NCBI RefSeq assembly: GCF_025770735.1
Contig: NZ_JAODPB010000001.1
Location: forward strand, 1,176,986 to 1,240,985
Reading direction: 5' to 3'
From: Shouchella tritolerans
GTDB lineage: Bacteria > Bacillota > Bacilli > Bacillales > Bacillaceae_D
DNA: 64,000 bases
In this document: one piece after another, positions 35,093-44,593 of the stretch
Position numbering within the stretch: position 1 is the first letter of the stretch
Layout: the number at the start of each line of letters is the position of its first letter
Notes under the pieces: generated by a model
What the model saw: only the letters and a program-made list of their open reading frames with translations
Told to the model about the DNA's origin: nothing
The model's database searches: none
Made by a program: the position numbers and the translations under genes

Positions 35093-36547
35093 TTGAAAAC
35101 AAAGCATCTCGTGTGGACAGTAGCTGTGCTAGCAGCCGTGCTGGTCGGAGGGTTTTTCTTTATAAGTGGTGTGAACACTGGCTCTCCTAATCCAATTCAA
35201 CCAAATAATGGGAATGAATCGGTTGCGGAGTTAAGCGATGACGAATTAATGGAAAAATTTGAGCGAGCACTCGCCACGATTGAATCAGAGTACGTGACAG
35301 AGACGGATCGCCAACAATTAATTGAAGGTGCCATTAATGGGATGGTAGAAACGTTAAATGACCCATTTTCCGACTATATGGATGTAAGCTCGGCAACAGA
35401 CTTTCAACAGTCACTCAGCTCTCATTTTGAAGGAATTGGAGCGGAAGTTGGCATGATCGACGGAAACGTTTCGATTATTAGCCCGATGCGCGAGTCACCA
35501 GCCGAAAAAGCAGGACTTTTGCCGAATGACGCGATTATTGCGATTGACGGCGAGTCGATTGAAGGCTGGTCTGTCAATGAGGCTGTAGCAAACATCCGCG
35601 GTGAGGGCGGCACAACCGTTACGTTGACAATTGAACGCAATGGAGTGAAAGACCCTTTTGATGTCCAAATTGAGCGGGATACGATTGAAGTCGAATCTGT
35701 TCGCGCAGATACGTTTGAGCAAGATGGGAAGAAAATTGGCAGACTGGAAATCACCTCCTTTTCAGAAGACGTAGGTACCCAGTTTGAAGAGCAGTTGCAA
35801 ATCTTAGAAGAAGACGGAATCGACGGTTTGGTCATTGATGTCCGCGGCAATCCTGGCGGGTACTTAGAAGGTGCGACAAAAATTGGTGACGCGATTATTC
35901 CAGAAGGCAAGCCGGTTGTCCAAATTGAACATGGCAATGGCGAGATTGATAGCTATCTGTCGAACATGAAAGGCAAAAAGCCTTATCCTGTGGTCGGTTT
36001 GATTAACGAAAGCAGTGCTTCAGCTTCGGAAATTCTCGCTGCCGCGTTAAAAGAGTCAGGCGGCTATGATTTGGTCGGCGAAACGACATTTGGGAAAGGG
36101 ACTGTACAAAAATCAATTCCAATGGATGACGGGAGCGCCTTGAAAATTACGACTGACCGTTGGTTGACGGCAGGCGGCAACACGATTGACCAAGAGGGGG
36201 TCGAACCGACTGTTAAACAACGGCAACCTGATTATTTTTATGCTGTCGCGCTTACGGTAGAAGAAACGTTTGTAAAAGACCAAGTATCAGACCAAATTGG
36301 CAATGCCCAAAAGATGCTGATTGGCTTAGGGTTCGATGTAGGCCGGGATGACGGCTATTTTGACGAGCAAACCGAAGAAGCGATCATTGCCTTTCAGCAA
36401 TCACATGATTTACAAGCAAACGGCGAACTCAATGAAGAAACGGCAGGAAAACTTCAAGAAGACATTTTGTCCCATATTCGTGACACCGCTAACGATGAGC
36501 AGCTGAAACGGGCCGTTGAATTGGCTGCTGAGCAAGCGTCCCAATAG
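35093..36547 (+). CDS. ctpB: Carboxy-terminal processing protease CtpB (S41) with PG-binding domain
   Basis: Exported serine protease; in B. subtilis CtpB cleaves SpoIVFA during sporulation sigma-K activation. N-terminal anchor (residues 6-25), tail helices, PDZ domain (GIGAEVGMIDGN, ESPAEKAGLLPNDAIIAIDG), S41 core (VIDVRGNPGGYLEG; catalytic Ser in NESSASASEILAAAL; Lys in TTFGKGTVQ), and a C-terminal peptidoglycan-binding repeat (LGFDVGRDDGYFDEQTEEAI). 484 residues. The TTG start follows GGGAGTGGTGA. Location beside ftsEX and minJ matches yvjB. Confidence 0.92.
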   Translation: MKTKHLVWTVAVLAAVLVGGFFFISGVNTGSPNPIQPNNGNESVAELSDDELMEKFERALATIESEYVTETDRQQLIEGAINGMVETLNDPFSDYMDVSSATDFQQSLSSHFEGIGAEVGMIDGNVSIISPMRESPAEKAGLLPNDAIIAIDGESIEGWSVNEAVANIRGEGGTTVTLTIERNGVKDPFDVQIERDTIEVESVRADTFEQDGKKIGRLEITSFSEDVGTQFEEQLQILEEDGIDGLVIDVRGNPGGYLEGATKIGDAIIPEGKPVVQIEHGNGEIDSYLSNMKGKKPYPVVGLINESSASASEILAAALKESGGYDLVGETTFGKGTVQKSIPMDDGSALKITTDRWLTAGGNTIDQEGVEPTVKQRQPDYFYAVALTVEETFVKDQVSDQIGNAQKMLIGLGFDVGRDDGYFDEQTEEAIIAFQQSHDLQANGELNEETAGKLQEDILSHIRDTANDEQLKRAVELAAEQASQ

Positions 36548-36580
36548 GCAGGAAACAGCCGGAAGTTTGTCGAAATGTAA

Positions 36581-36615
36581 GGATAGCTGCCTTTCTGTGG
36601 GCAGTTATCCTTTTT
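36581..36615 (+). terminator. Terminator after ctpB
   Basis: GGATAGCTGCC pairs with GGCAGTTATCC (one G-T) around an 8-base loop, followed by TTTTT. Confidence 0.88.
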
Positions 36616-36646
36616 GGAATCTGTAGGAAAAGCTGGAGGATATAAA

Positions 36647-37819
36647 ATGATAGATATTACTTTGACAGCCATTAGCAGCTTTTTGCTGCACCCGCTTTTT
36701 TACATAGGCATTGCTGCTTTTGCCGTTATTGGTGCTGTTCGTGTTGCAAAGGAAAGAGCTTCTTTTCATACACGGGTTTACGCCAAACGTGGTGATTTTG
36801 TCCTCAGCCTCTTGCCTGGCTTGTTTGCCGGCTTTATCGCAAGCCTCGTGCTTATTGGCTATGGCCTGACACTGACCACTCCAGTTTTGCTGCTTATAGC
36901 AGCGGCAAGCATGCTTTTACTCCTAACGGGACGGATGCAGCTGCAGTCGCCTGCCTACTACATTCCTTTAGCTGCATTTGCGCTCGCTTTGCTGCCAAGC
37001 CTCACGTTACCAGCATGGCTAAGCGGAGAACTGGATTCTCGGATTTTGTATCCAAGCCTATTTCTGTTTGCAGCTGTTACCCTTCTCGCCCAAGCACTTC
37101 TAGTTCGCTATAATGGGGCAGCCTTGACTTCCCCACGGTTGGAAATAGGCAAAAGAGGGCGCTTTGTCGGCTTTCATATCGCGAACCGCCTTTGGCTCCT
37201 CCCTCTCGTCGTTTTTATACCGGAGGGCGTGCTCCCTGCCTTTTCCTATTGGCCACTTATCCATATCGAGGGCATGACGTTTCAACCTCTGTTGATCCCT
37301 GTCCTCATCGGTTTTGGCAAGAAAATCCGTTCATTGCCAAAAGAAACCGTTGCCACTGAAGCCAAGGCAATTTATCCTCTCGCTGTGCTCGCCTTTGTCG
37401 GTGCTGCAGCCCTCTATTTCTTACCGGAATATTGGTTTTTGTGCTTGTGGTCCGCTTTATTGGCGGGATTAAAACTGGCGCTCGATATCCGTTCCGCCAT
37501 TGCCGAAAAAAACAAACCTGCTTTTTTCACGGAAGAAGAAAAAGGATGCCGTGTCGTCGGTGTTCTTCCTGGCAGTCCGGCGGAAAAAATGGGCATTGCC
37601 ATTGGCGAAGAAATTGCGAAAGTAAATGGGCAACCAGTCCATAATGAACAAACGATGTATCAAGCATTGCAAATCAATCCCGTATACTGCAAACTTGAAG
37701 TAAAAGACCTTGCAGGCGAAGTACGGTTTGTACACGGACCCCTTTACAGCGGCGAGCACCACCAGTTAGGGGCGTTGCTCGTGCGCCAGGAAGAACAGCT
37801 AGCAGACTCCATTGTGTAG
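36647..37819 (+). CDS. minJ: Topological determinant of cell division MinJ (YvjD)
   Basis: MinJ links DivIVA to MinCD and keeps division away from poles and finished septa. 390 residues with six to eight membrane segments (residues 5-290; HPLFYIGIAAFAVIGAVRVA, FVLSLLPGLFAGFIAS) and a cytoplasmic C-terminal PDZ domain (GCRVVGVLPGSPAEKMGIAI, GEEIAKVNGQPVHNEQTMY). B. subtilis MinJ has nearly the same length and the same place after ctpB. ATG 36647 follows GGAGGAT. Confidence 0.88.
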   Translation: MIDITLTAISSFLLHPLFYIGIAAFAVIGAVRVAKERASFHTRVYAKRGDFVLSLLPGLFAGFIASLVLIGYGLTLTTPVLLLIAAASMLLLLTGRMQLQSPAYYIPLAAFALALLPSLTLPAWLSGELDSRILYPSLFLFAAVTLLAQALLVRYNGAALTSPRLEIGKRGRFVGFHIANRLWLLPLVVFIPEGVLPAFSYWPLIHIEGMTFQPLLIPVLIGFGKKIRSLPKETVATEAKAIYPLAVLAFVGAAALYFLPEYWFLCLWSALLAGLKLALDIRSAIAEKNKPAFFTEEEKGCRVVGVLPGSPAEKMGIAIGEEIAKVNGQPVHNEQTMYQALQINPVYCKLEVKDLAGEVRFVHGPLYSGEHHQLGALLVRQEEQLADSIV

Positions 37820-37946
37820 CGATCACTTAGACTGATAGAAAACGCTTTGTCAGACGAGGAGTGAAAGCAAGGGAAGATGTGAATAAAGCATGTGTTCATG
37901 AATATATGACCGAGACAAACGACGATCGAGCGTTTGTCTATTGTCT

Positions 37947-37976
37947 AAAACCCGCTCTAGGAAGGAGCGGGTTTTT
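37947..37976. terminator. Hairpin between convergent minJ and transporter genes
   Basis: CCCGCTC pairs with GAGCGGG, flanked by AAAA on the left and TTTTT on the right, so it can serve both strands. The rest of 37820-38019 is not coding. Confidence 0.82.
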
Positions 37977-38019
37977 AAGGTATCAACATCGATCGTTTTT
38001 TGAAGGAGCGCGTGGCCAT

Positions 38020-38988
38020 TTATGCGGAAGCAGGCCGTTTTTTCAAAGGCGGCAATACTTCTTTGGTATCCTGTTGTTTGGAAATGTGATAAAGGACAAT
38101 CCAGATTAGCGCAAAGCCAAGCGCTTGGGGAAAGCTAACTGTTTCTTGCATCGTCACCCAGGAAACAAGCAAGCCTGCCATTGGGAAACTAAGCTCGGCA
38201 ATCGTAGCTACAGATGCTTTAATCGCCTGCAAGCCGCGGTAATAGAGTAGCATCGAGACCAAGCCTGGCAAAAGCGCTGAAGCTAGTAAGTTTATGCTAA
38301 TAAAGACGAGTGCTATAGCCGAAGCTGGCTCGTTCCAAGCATCAGGCGAAGTCAAAACAAGGACGCTGAGCAAGGGCAAAGCCAAGAGAAAGCGGAGCGC
38401 TGTCACTGTTTCGTACCGGCATTTTCTTAAAAGCAAACGCCCCATAACGGTAGAGCCGCCCCATAAGGCTGCTGCGCCAATGGCGAAAAGGCTGCCAAGT
38501 TGAAAAACTTCGCCAAACCCGCTGATTGGCAAGGAGAAGCCAAATGTAAGCAAATAAGTACCAACAAGTGCCACTGGCACGAGAAAACCAAAATGTTTTG
38601 GCCATGATTCTTTCAAAACAAAACGGGCAAGGACAATCGCGAAAATCGGCTGGAGCTTTTGCAAGAGCAACACTGAGTTGATTTGCCCCATTCCGTGTGT
38701 CGCTGCGTAAGTAAGCCCATGTGTAAATAACAGCGTAGCAATAGCTGAACCGCCCCACGATATGAAAAGCAAGGCGCCAATGTCGACGAACGACAAATGG
38801 GCCAAGTCGCTTCTGTATCTCCAAATAAGGGGGACGGCAATAAAAGCCAAAATAATATGTTCGATAAAGACAATTTGCAAAGACGTCATCGTTTCAAGGA
38901 GAAGGAGGCGGAAAAGAGGGTTAATGCCCCAGAAAGCTGCTCCTATTACAATGAACCAAAATGTTTTTTGCGTGTGCGGTTGTTGCAT
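38020..38988 (-). CDS. EamA/DMT-superfamily transporter under an FMN riboswitch; candidate riboflavin importer
   Basis: 322 residues, ten predicted membrane segments in two EamA halves (FWFIVIGAAFWGINPLFRLL; ATHGMGQINSVLLLQKLQPI in repeat 1; IAELSFPMAGLLVSWVTMQE in repeat 2). DMT proteins carry metabolites, drugs or vitamins. The leader holds a complete FMN riboswitch and terminator, so expression should rise when flavin is scarce. Known DMT members linked to FMN riboswitches (ImpX, RibN) are proposed or shown riboflavin importers, hence the inference. No rib genes are adjacent. The start is ATG 38988 with a weak ribosome site (AAAGGG, 12 bases). Confidence 0.85.
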   Translation of the reverse strand: MQQPHTQKTFWFIVIGAAFWGINPLFRLLLLETMTSLQIVFIEHIILAFIAVPLIWRYRSDLAHLSFVDIGALLFISWGGSAIATLLFTHGLTYAATHGMGQINSVLLLQKLQPIFAIVLARFVLKESWPKHFGFLVPVALVGTYLLTFGFSLPISGFGEVFQLGSLFAIGAAALWGGSTVMGRLLLRKCRYETVTALRFLLALPLLSVLVLTSPDAWNEPASAIALVFISINLLASALLPGLVSMLLYYRGLQAIKASVATIAELSFPMAGLLVSWVTMQETVSFPQALGFALIWIVLYHISKQQDTKEVLPPLKKRPASA

Positions 38989-39023
38989 GTGATGTCAAAA
39001 CCCTTTCGTTTGAATCGGCCCTT

Positions 39024-39066
39024 CCAAAAATCAAAACAGCCCTGAATGTGTACATCCATTCAGGGC
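39024..39066 (-). terminator. Riboswitch-controlled terminator
   Basis: On the minus strand GCCCTGAATG pairs perfectly with CATTCAGGGC around an 8-base loop, followed by TGTTTTGATTTTT. It lies between the aptamer and the transporter start, the expected expression platform for off-switching by FMN. Confidence 0.88.
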
Positions 39067-39104
39067 CTCTCAAATAAGCATGGGCGTGTATTGCCATGCT
39101 CATT

Positions 39105-39240
39105 CGTTGATCTTCTCCCATCCGGACTTTAACCGTCGGCTTTGGAATTCCACCAAATCAGTCCCCTTTTTGACAAGCGCAAAGGAGAGTCGCGGGCTTT
39201 TACCGCCGGCCAGGAGTTTCACCTGCCCCGAAGATACCTA
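39105..39240 (-). ncRNA. FMN riboswitch (RFN element)
   Basis: Read on the minus strand, the conserved blocks occur in order: ATCTTCGGGGCAGG, GTGAAACTCC, GGCCGGCGGTAAAAGCCCGCGA, GATTTGGTGGAATTCC, AAGCCGACGGTTAAAGTCCGGATGGGAGAAGAT in part. The 5' ATCTTC pairs with the 3' GAAGAT to close the junction. These match the RFN consensus of B. subtilis ribD and ribU leaders. An intervening hairpin GCATGG/CCATGC before the terminator may belong to the antiterminator. Confidence 0.95.
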
Positions 39241-39325
39241 TTCATTATTTTTAGCATGTTAATCTTACCGTAATTGTCGGCATTCGTCCAGCGCCAAGAA
39301 TCCAATACAATTGGTAATTATTTTT

Positions 39326-39397
39326 AGTACGTATGTTCGTCAAGTTTGTAGGTATTTGCATAAGGTTATGCTATAATGAAAAGCGAACACTTGTTTA
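39326..39397 (+). promoter_or_regulatory. uvrBA promoter flanked by two LexA (SOS) boxes
   Basis: An extended -10 TGCTATAAT at 39369-39377. Upstream box at 39326-39339 reads on the minus strand CGAACATACGTACT; downstream box at 39384-39397 reads CGAACACTTGTTTA. Each agrees with the Bacillus LexA consensus CGAACRNRYGTTYC at all but two positions by my count. uvrBA is an SOS operon in B. subtilis, so LexA control is expected. Confidence 0.7.
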
Positions 39398-39427
39398 TAA
39401 AGAATGACAAAGGTGGGGCACATCTTT

Positions 39428-39481
39428 TTGAACAGTACGCGCCAAGTGGCGTGTGCGGGAGCCAAACAAGCTCATGCTTGA
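39428..39481 (+). CDS. Possible 17-codon leader ORF in the uvrB leader
   Basis: TTG preceded by AAAGGTGGGG at 9 bases, reading MNSTRQVACAGAKQAHA then TGA. It lies between the SOS promoter and an intrinsic terminator that itself precedes uvrB. No family can be recognised at this size. A leader peptide governing read-through is one possibility; chance is another. Confidence 0.3.
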   Translation: MNSTRQVACAGAKQAHA

Positions 39482-39544
39482 CGGCAAAAGCTTCCGCTGC
39501 CCTCCCGTCTGATTTTGTTGGATAAATGGCAATAGGATTAAGTG

Positions 39545-39586
39545 TCCCTCACATGTTTGGTTGTCTGCAAGTGAGGGAAGTTTTTG
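39545..39586 (+). terminator. Terminator-like hairpin inside the uvrB leader
   Basis: TCCCTCAC pairs with GTGAGGGA around an 18-base loop, followed by AGTTTTTG. It sits 75 bases before uvrB, so transcripts from the SOS promoter must pass it: either attenuation, or the end of a separate short SOS RNA. Confidence 0.65.
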
Positions 39587-39619
39587 TATTAATAAATAAA
39601 GGAGGAAGGTAGCACTTTC

Positions 39620-39658
39620 ATGAAAAGAGCAACTCCGATTCATGAAAGTACCAAGTGA
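39620..39658 (+). CDS. 12-codon ORF translationally coupled to uvrB
   Basis: ATG AAA... encodes [12 protein letters not shown] and stops TGA two bases before the uvrB ATG. The strong AAAGGAGGAAGG upstream serves this ORF, while uvrB itself has no good site. Its start lies in a 9-bp stem (ACTTTCATG with CATGAAAGT, 39614-39649). Coupling would explain how uvrB is translated. Confidence 0.5.
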   Translation: MKRATPIHESTK

Positions 39659-39660
39659 TT

Positions 39661-41643
39661 ATGGACCAAACGTTTCAGCTTGTATCAGAGTATTCTCCCC
39701 AAGGGGACCAGCCGAAAGCAATCGAGCAAATTGTGACAGGCATTCAAAACGGCAAAAAGCACCAAACATTGCTTGGCGCTACCGGAACGGGCAAGACGTT
39801 TACGATGTCAAATGTGATCCAAGCCGTTAATAAGCCAACGCTTGTAATGGCTCATAATAAAACGCTTGCCGGGCAATTGTATAGCGAGTTTAAACAGTTG
39901 TTTCCCAATAACGCAGTTGAGTATTTTGTCAGTTACTATGATTATTACCAACCAGAGGCGTACGTCCCGTCTTCAGACACGTTTATTGAAAAAGATGCAA
40001 GCATAAATGACGAGATTGATAAGCTTAGGCATTCGGCGACAAGTGCCTTGTTTGAACGGAGAGATGTCATTATTATCGCCAGCGTATCTTGTATTTACGG
40101 GTTAGGTTCACCAGAAGAATACCGGGACTTAGTGCTGTCCATTCGCACAGGCATGGAAATGGATCGGAACAGTCTGTTGCGGAAATTGGTTGACATCCAG
40201 TATGACCGCAACGACATGAATTTTGTTCGTGGCACATTCCGAGTCCGTGGCGATGTTGTCGAAATTTTTCCTGCTTCAAGGGACGAACAGTGCATGCGTG
40301 TTGAATTTTTCGGCGATGAGATAGAGCGAATCACAGAAGTGGATGCCCTCACTGGAGAAATAAAAGGCGAGCGTCACCATGTCTCTATCTTTCCAGCTTC
40401 CCACTTTGTGACCCGTGAAGAAAAAATGAAAAAAGCGATTGCCAATATCGAAGTGGAACTAGAAGAAAGGCTTTCCGTTTTGCGCAAGGAAGAGAAGCTG
40501 TTGGAAGCGCAGCGTTTAGAGCAGCGCACCCGTTACGATTTAGAAATGATGGCGGAAATGGGCTTTTGTTCAGGGATTGAAAACTATTCTCGCCATTTGA
40601 CGCTTCGGGAAGCGGGAGCAACTCCGTATACATTGTTGGACTTTTTTCCGAAAGACTTTTTGCTTATTGTCGATGAGTCTCACGTTACCATTCCCCAAGT
40701 GCGAGGTATGTACAATGGCGACAGAGCCCGGAAAGAAATTCTTGTCAATCACGGCTTCCGTTTGCCTTCAGCCCTTGATAACCGGCCGTTAAAATTCGAG
40801 GAGTTTGAAGAAAAAGTTGGCCAGGCCGTCTATGTATCAGCCACTCCAGGACCGTACGAACTGGAACACACGCCTAAAATGGTCGAGCAGATTATCCGCC
40901 CAACTGGCTTGCTAGATCCTATAGTAGAAGTCCGCCCGATTGAAGGGCAAATCGATGACTTAATCGGCCAAATCCATGACCAAATCGCCAAGGACGAGCG
41001 TGTGTTAGTAACAACGCTTACGAAAAAGATGGCGGAAGACTTAACTGATTATCTAAAGGAAATCGGTATTAAAGTCCGTTACCTCCACTCGGAAGTCAAA
41101 ACGCTAGAACGGCTAGAAATTATCCGCCAACTGCGCCTTGGGACATTTGATGTTCTTATCGGCATAAACTTGCTGCGGGAAGGCATTGACATTCCAGAAG
41201 TGTCGCTTGTGGCCATTCTTGATGCGGATAAGGAAGGATTTTTACGGGCAGAACGTTCGTTGATTCAAACGATTGGCCGGGCTGCGCGAAATGCGAATGG
41301 CCGTGTCATTATGTATGCCGATAAAATGACCCACTCAATGGAAGTGGCGATCAACGAAACGAAGCGGCGCCGTCAGATCCAGCAGGCATATAATGAGCAG
41401 CATGGCATTACGCCGCAAACGATTCAAAAACGAATACCAGAAGTCGTGCAAGCAACGTATGCAGCGGAAGAGACCGGCGATTATAAAGCTTCGTCGACAC
41501 CATCGAAAAAACTAGGCAAAAAAGAACGCCAGGCAACGATTGAGCGTGTAGAAGCGGAAATGAAACAGGCCGCAAAAGAGTTGAACTTTGAACGAGCCGC
41601 TGAATTGCGCGATGTGTTGTTAGAATTAAAAGCGGAAGGATGA
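39661..41643 (+). CDS. uvrB: Excinuclease ABC subunit B
   Basis: UvrB is the damage-verifying helicase of nucleotide excision repair. Walker [11 protein letters not shown], beta-hairpin [20 protein letters not shown], motif II VDESHVT, motif [16 protein letters not shown], and the C-terminal UVR motif that contacts UvrC ([19 protein letters not shown]). 660 residues from ATG 39661 ([20 protein letters not shown]). An in-frame GTG lies 6 bases earlier. Forms an operon with uvrA (9-base gap). Confidence 0.96.
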   Translation: MDQTFQLVSEYSPQGDQPKAIEQIVTGIQNGKKHQTLLGATGTGKTFTMSNVIQAVNKPTLVMAHNKTLAGQLYSEFKQLFPNNAVEYFVSYYDYYQPEAYVPSSDTFIEKDASINDEIDKLRHSATSALFERRDVIIIASVSCIYGLGSPEEYRDLVLSIRTGMEMDRNSLLRKLVDIQYDRNDMNFVRGTFRVRGDVVEIFPASRDEQCMRVEFFGDEIERITEVDALTGEIKGERHHVSIFPASHFVTREEKMKKAIANIEVELEERLSVLRKEEKLLEAQRLEQRTRYDLEMMAEMGFCSGIENYSRHLTLREAGATPYTLLDFFPKDFLLIVDESHVTIPQVRGMYNGDRARKEILVNHGFRLPSALDNRPLKFEEFEEKVGQAVYVSATPGPYELEHTPKMVEQIIRPTGLLDPIVEVRPIEGQIDDLIGQIHDQIAKDERVLVTTLTKKMAEDLTDYLKEIGIKVRYLHSEVKTLERLEIIRQLRLGTFDVLIGINLLREGIDIPEVSLVAILDADKEGFLRAERSLIQTIGRAARNANGRVIMYADKMTHSMEVAINETKRRRQIQQAYNEQHGITPQTIQKRIPEVVQATYAAEETGDYKASSTPSKKLGKKERQATIERVEAEMKQAAKELNFERAAELRDVLLELKAEG

Positions 41644-41652
41644 CAGGAATAA

Positions 41653-44526
41653 ATGGCACATGAACAGATTGTCGTTAAAGGGGCACGATCCAACAACTTA
41701 AAAAATATGGATGTGACGATTCCAAGGGATAAGCTTGTCGTGTTAACAGGCCTCTCTGGTTCGGGCAAGTCATCGCTCGCATTTGATACCATTTATGCAG
41801 AAGGGCAGCGGCGTTATGTGGAGTCGCTGTCGGCTTACGCCCGTCAGTTTCTTGGACAAATGGATAAGCCAGATGTTGACTCAATCGAAGGGCTGTCTCC
41901 AGCGATTTCGATCGATCAGAAGACAACAAGCCGCAACCCTCGTTCTACAGTTGGGACGGTAACAGAGATCCACGACTATTTGCGGCTATTGTATGCCCGA
42001 ATTGGTCGGCCCGTCTGTCCTCGCCATGGCATTGAGATTTCCTCGCAGACGATTGAGCAAATGGTGGACCGCCTCCTTGAATATCCAGAGCGTACAAAAA
42101 TGCAAATCCTTGCACCACTTGTATCAGGACGTAAAGGCACGCATGTAAAGACGCTTGAACAGATTAAAAAAGACGGGTATGTCCGTATCCGCGTCGATGG
42201 AGAAATGCGTGAAGCCTCAGAAGAAATCGAGTTAGATAAAAACAAAAAACATACGATCGAGGTAGTCATTGACCGGGTTGTTATAAAAGATGGCGTTCAA
42301 GCGCGAATTGCGGACTCCCTGGAAACAGCTTTGACGCTTGCTGGTGGCAGGGTGCTCGTCGATGTCATCGGCGAAGAGGAGTTGCTGTTCAGCCAGCAAC
42401 ATGCATGTCCTGAGTGTGGTTTTTCCATTCCTGAACTCGAACCACGCTTGTTTTCATTTAACAGCCCATTCGGTGCTTGTCCATCTTGTGATGGGCTTGG
42501 TTCAAAGCAGGAAGTGGACAGTGAGCTTGTCGTGCCAGACCCAAGCCGGTCATTGCGTGAACATGCCCTTGCCCCGTGGGAACCGACGAGTTCCAATTAT
42601 TATCCACAGTTATTGCAAGCGGTGTGTGATCACTTTGGTATTGATATGGACGTGCCGTTTGAAAAACTGCCAGCTGCCCAGCAACAAATTTTGTTAGAGG
42701 GAAGCGGGAAGGAGAAAATCTTTTTCCGCTATGAAAACGACTTTGGCCGCGTTCATGAACATACGATTGTATTTGAAGGGGTGCTCGCCAATGTAGCCCG
42801 ACGCTATCGGGAAACAAGCTCTGATTACATTCGTGAACAAATGGAACTGTACATGTCGCAGAAAAAATGCCCGACGTGCAAAGGCTACAGGCTGAAAAAG
42901 GAAGCACTTGCTGTTTTTGTCGGCGGCAAACATCTAGGCGAAGTAAGCCAAATGACATGCACCGATGCTATCAACTTTGTTAAGACGCTTGACTTGACTG
43001 AAAAAGAACGTGCCATTGCTCGTTTGATCATAAAAGAAATTGAAGACCGTCTAGGCTTTTTAGTAAATGTCGGGCTTGATTATTTGACGCTATCCCGAGC
43101 GGCGGGGACGCTGTCTGGAGGGGAAGCGCAGCGCATTAGGCTCGCTACGCAAATCGGGTCATCGCTTATGGGTGTGCTTTACATTCTTGATGAACCTTCC
43201 ATTGGCCTCCATCAGCGTGACAATGACCGTTTAATCGAGACGTTGAAACAGATGCGTGACCTTGGCAACACGCTGATCGTAGTTGAACACGATGAGGATA
43301 CGATGCTGGCGGCCGACCATATTATTGACATCGGCCCAGGAGCAGGGGTTCATGGTGGATATATTACTGCTCAAGGAACACCAAAAGAACTAACGGAAAA
43401 TCCCCATTCGTTGACAGGGAAGTATTTGTCAGGGGAAAAATTTATCCCAGTCCCCCGTGAAAGGCGTCCTCTTACTGAACGGTCGTTTACAGTGAAAAAG
43501 GCGTCGGCCAATAACTTAAAAAACATTGATGTTACGTTCCCACTCGGCGTGTTTATAGCCGTTACAGGCGTTTCAGGCTCTGGAAAAAGTACGCTTGTCA
43601 ACGAAATTGTCCATAAAGCGCTGGCGCAACGGATTCACCGCGCCAAAGCGAAGCCAGGGGAACATAAAGAAATCATTGGCATTGATGAAATGGATAAAGT
43701 GATTGACATTGACCAATCGCCGATCGGGCGGACACCACGTTCCAACCCGGCAACATACACAAGCATGTTTGACGATATACGGGATGTATTCGCGATGACC
43801 AATGAAGCGAAAGTACGGGGTTATAAAAAAGGCCGATTCAGCTTCAATGTCAAAGGTGGGCGTTGCGAAGCATGTAAGGGTGACGGGATCATCAAGATCG
43901 AAATGCACTTTTTGCCTGACGTCTACGTCCCTTGTGAAGTATGCCACGGAAAACGTTATAACCGCGAAACCCTTGAAGTGACATATAAAGGCAAAACGAT
44001 TGCCGATGTGCTGGAAATGACGATTGAAGAAGGCGCTGAATTTTTTGCCAGCATTCCAAAGATTAACCGCAAAATCCAGACGCTCATTGATGTCGGTCTC
44101 GGTTATTTAAAACTGGGACAACCGGCGACGACGCTTTCAGGCGGGGAAGCGCAACGGGTGAAGTTGGCGTCCCAGTTGCACAAACGGTCAACAGGACGAA
44201 CGCTCTATATTCTCGATGAACCGACGACTGGCCTCCATGTCGATGATATTGCCCGCTTGTTAAAAGTGCTTCAACGCCTTGTCGACAACGGCGACACTGT
44301 CTTGGTTATTGAGCATAACTTAGATGTCATTAAAACGGCTGACCATATCATTGACCTTGGGCCAGAAGGGGGCAAGAACGGCGGCACTATAGTGGCCGAA
44401 GGAACGCCAGAGCACGTAGCCGAAACAAGTGCTTCTTATACAGGGGCCTATTTAAAACCCATTCTTGCTCGTGATAAAGCTAGACAAGAAGCGTTGTTTG
44501 CGGGGGCAGGGCAAAAAAGTTCGTAA
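41653..44526 (+). CDS. uvrA: Excinuclease ABC subunit A
   Basis: Damage-recognition ATPase that loads UvrB. Two ABC modules: Walker [10 protein letters not shown] and GVSGSGKST; signatures [16 protein letters not shown] and [15 protein letters not shown]; Walker [13 protein letters not shown] and [12 protein letters not shown]. Zinc modules CPEC...CPSC (about residues 253-280) and CEAC...CEVC (about 738-764) are intact. 957 residues, normal. ATG 41653 lies 9 bases past the uvrB stop. Confidence 0.97.
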   Translation: MAHEQIVVKGARSNNLKNMDVTIPRDKLVVLTGLSGSGKSSLAFDTIYAEGQRRYVESLSAYARQFLGQMDKPDVDSIEGLSPAISIDQKTTSRNPRSTVGTVTEIHDYLRLLYARIGRPVCPRHGIEISSQTIEQMVDRLLEYPERTKMQILAPLVSGRKGTHVKTLEQIKKDGYVRIRVDGEMREASEEIELDKNKKHTIEVVIDRVVIKDGVQARIADSLETALTLAGGRVLVDVIGEEELLFSQQHACPECGFSIPELEPRLFSFNSPFGACPSCDGLGSKQEVDSELVVPDPSRSLREHALAPWEPTSSNYYPQLLQAVCDHFGIDMDVPFEKLPAAQQQILLEGSGKEKIFFRYENDFGRVHEHTIVFEGVLANVARRYRETSSDYIREQMELYMSQKKCPTCKGYRLKKEALAVFVGGKHLGEVSQMTCTDAINFVKTLDLTEKERAIARLIIKEIEDRLGFLVNVGLDYLTLSRAAGTLSGGEAQRIRLATQIGSSLMGVLYILDEPSIGLHQRDNDRLIETLKQMRDLGNTLIVVEHDEDTMLAADHIIDIGPGAGVHGGYITAQGTPKELTENPHSLTGKYLSGEKFIPVPRERRPLTERSFTVKKASANNLKNIDVTFPLGVFIAVTGVSGSGKSTLVNEIVHKALAQRIHRAKAKPGEHKEIIGIDEMDKVIDIDQSPIGRTPRSNPATYTSMFDDIRDVFAMTNEAKVRGYKKGRFSFNVKGGRCEACKGDGIIKIEMHFLPDVYVPCEVCHGKRYNRETLEVTYKGKTIADVLEMTIEEGAEFFASIPKINRKIQTLIDVGLGYLKLGQPATTLSGGEAQRVKLASQLHKRSTGRTLYILDEPTTGLHVDDIARLLKVLQRLVDNGDTVLVIEHNLDVIKTADHIIDLGPEGGKNGGTIVAEGTPEHVAETSASYTGAYLKPILARDKARQEALFAGAGQKSS

Positions 44527-44593
44527 AAGCTGAAACATCTTGCCTAGCTGCTCCGTAATACAGTAATAGAAAGCCGATAAAGGAGCGATTGCC

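Noticed and set aside
37861-38109. 82-codon plus-strand frame after minJ
   Set aside because: It runs through a terminator hairpin and into the antisense of the transporter gene; no protein-like features.
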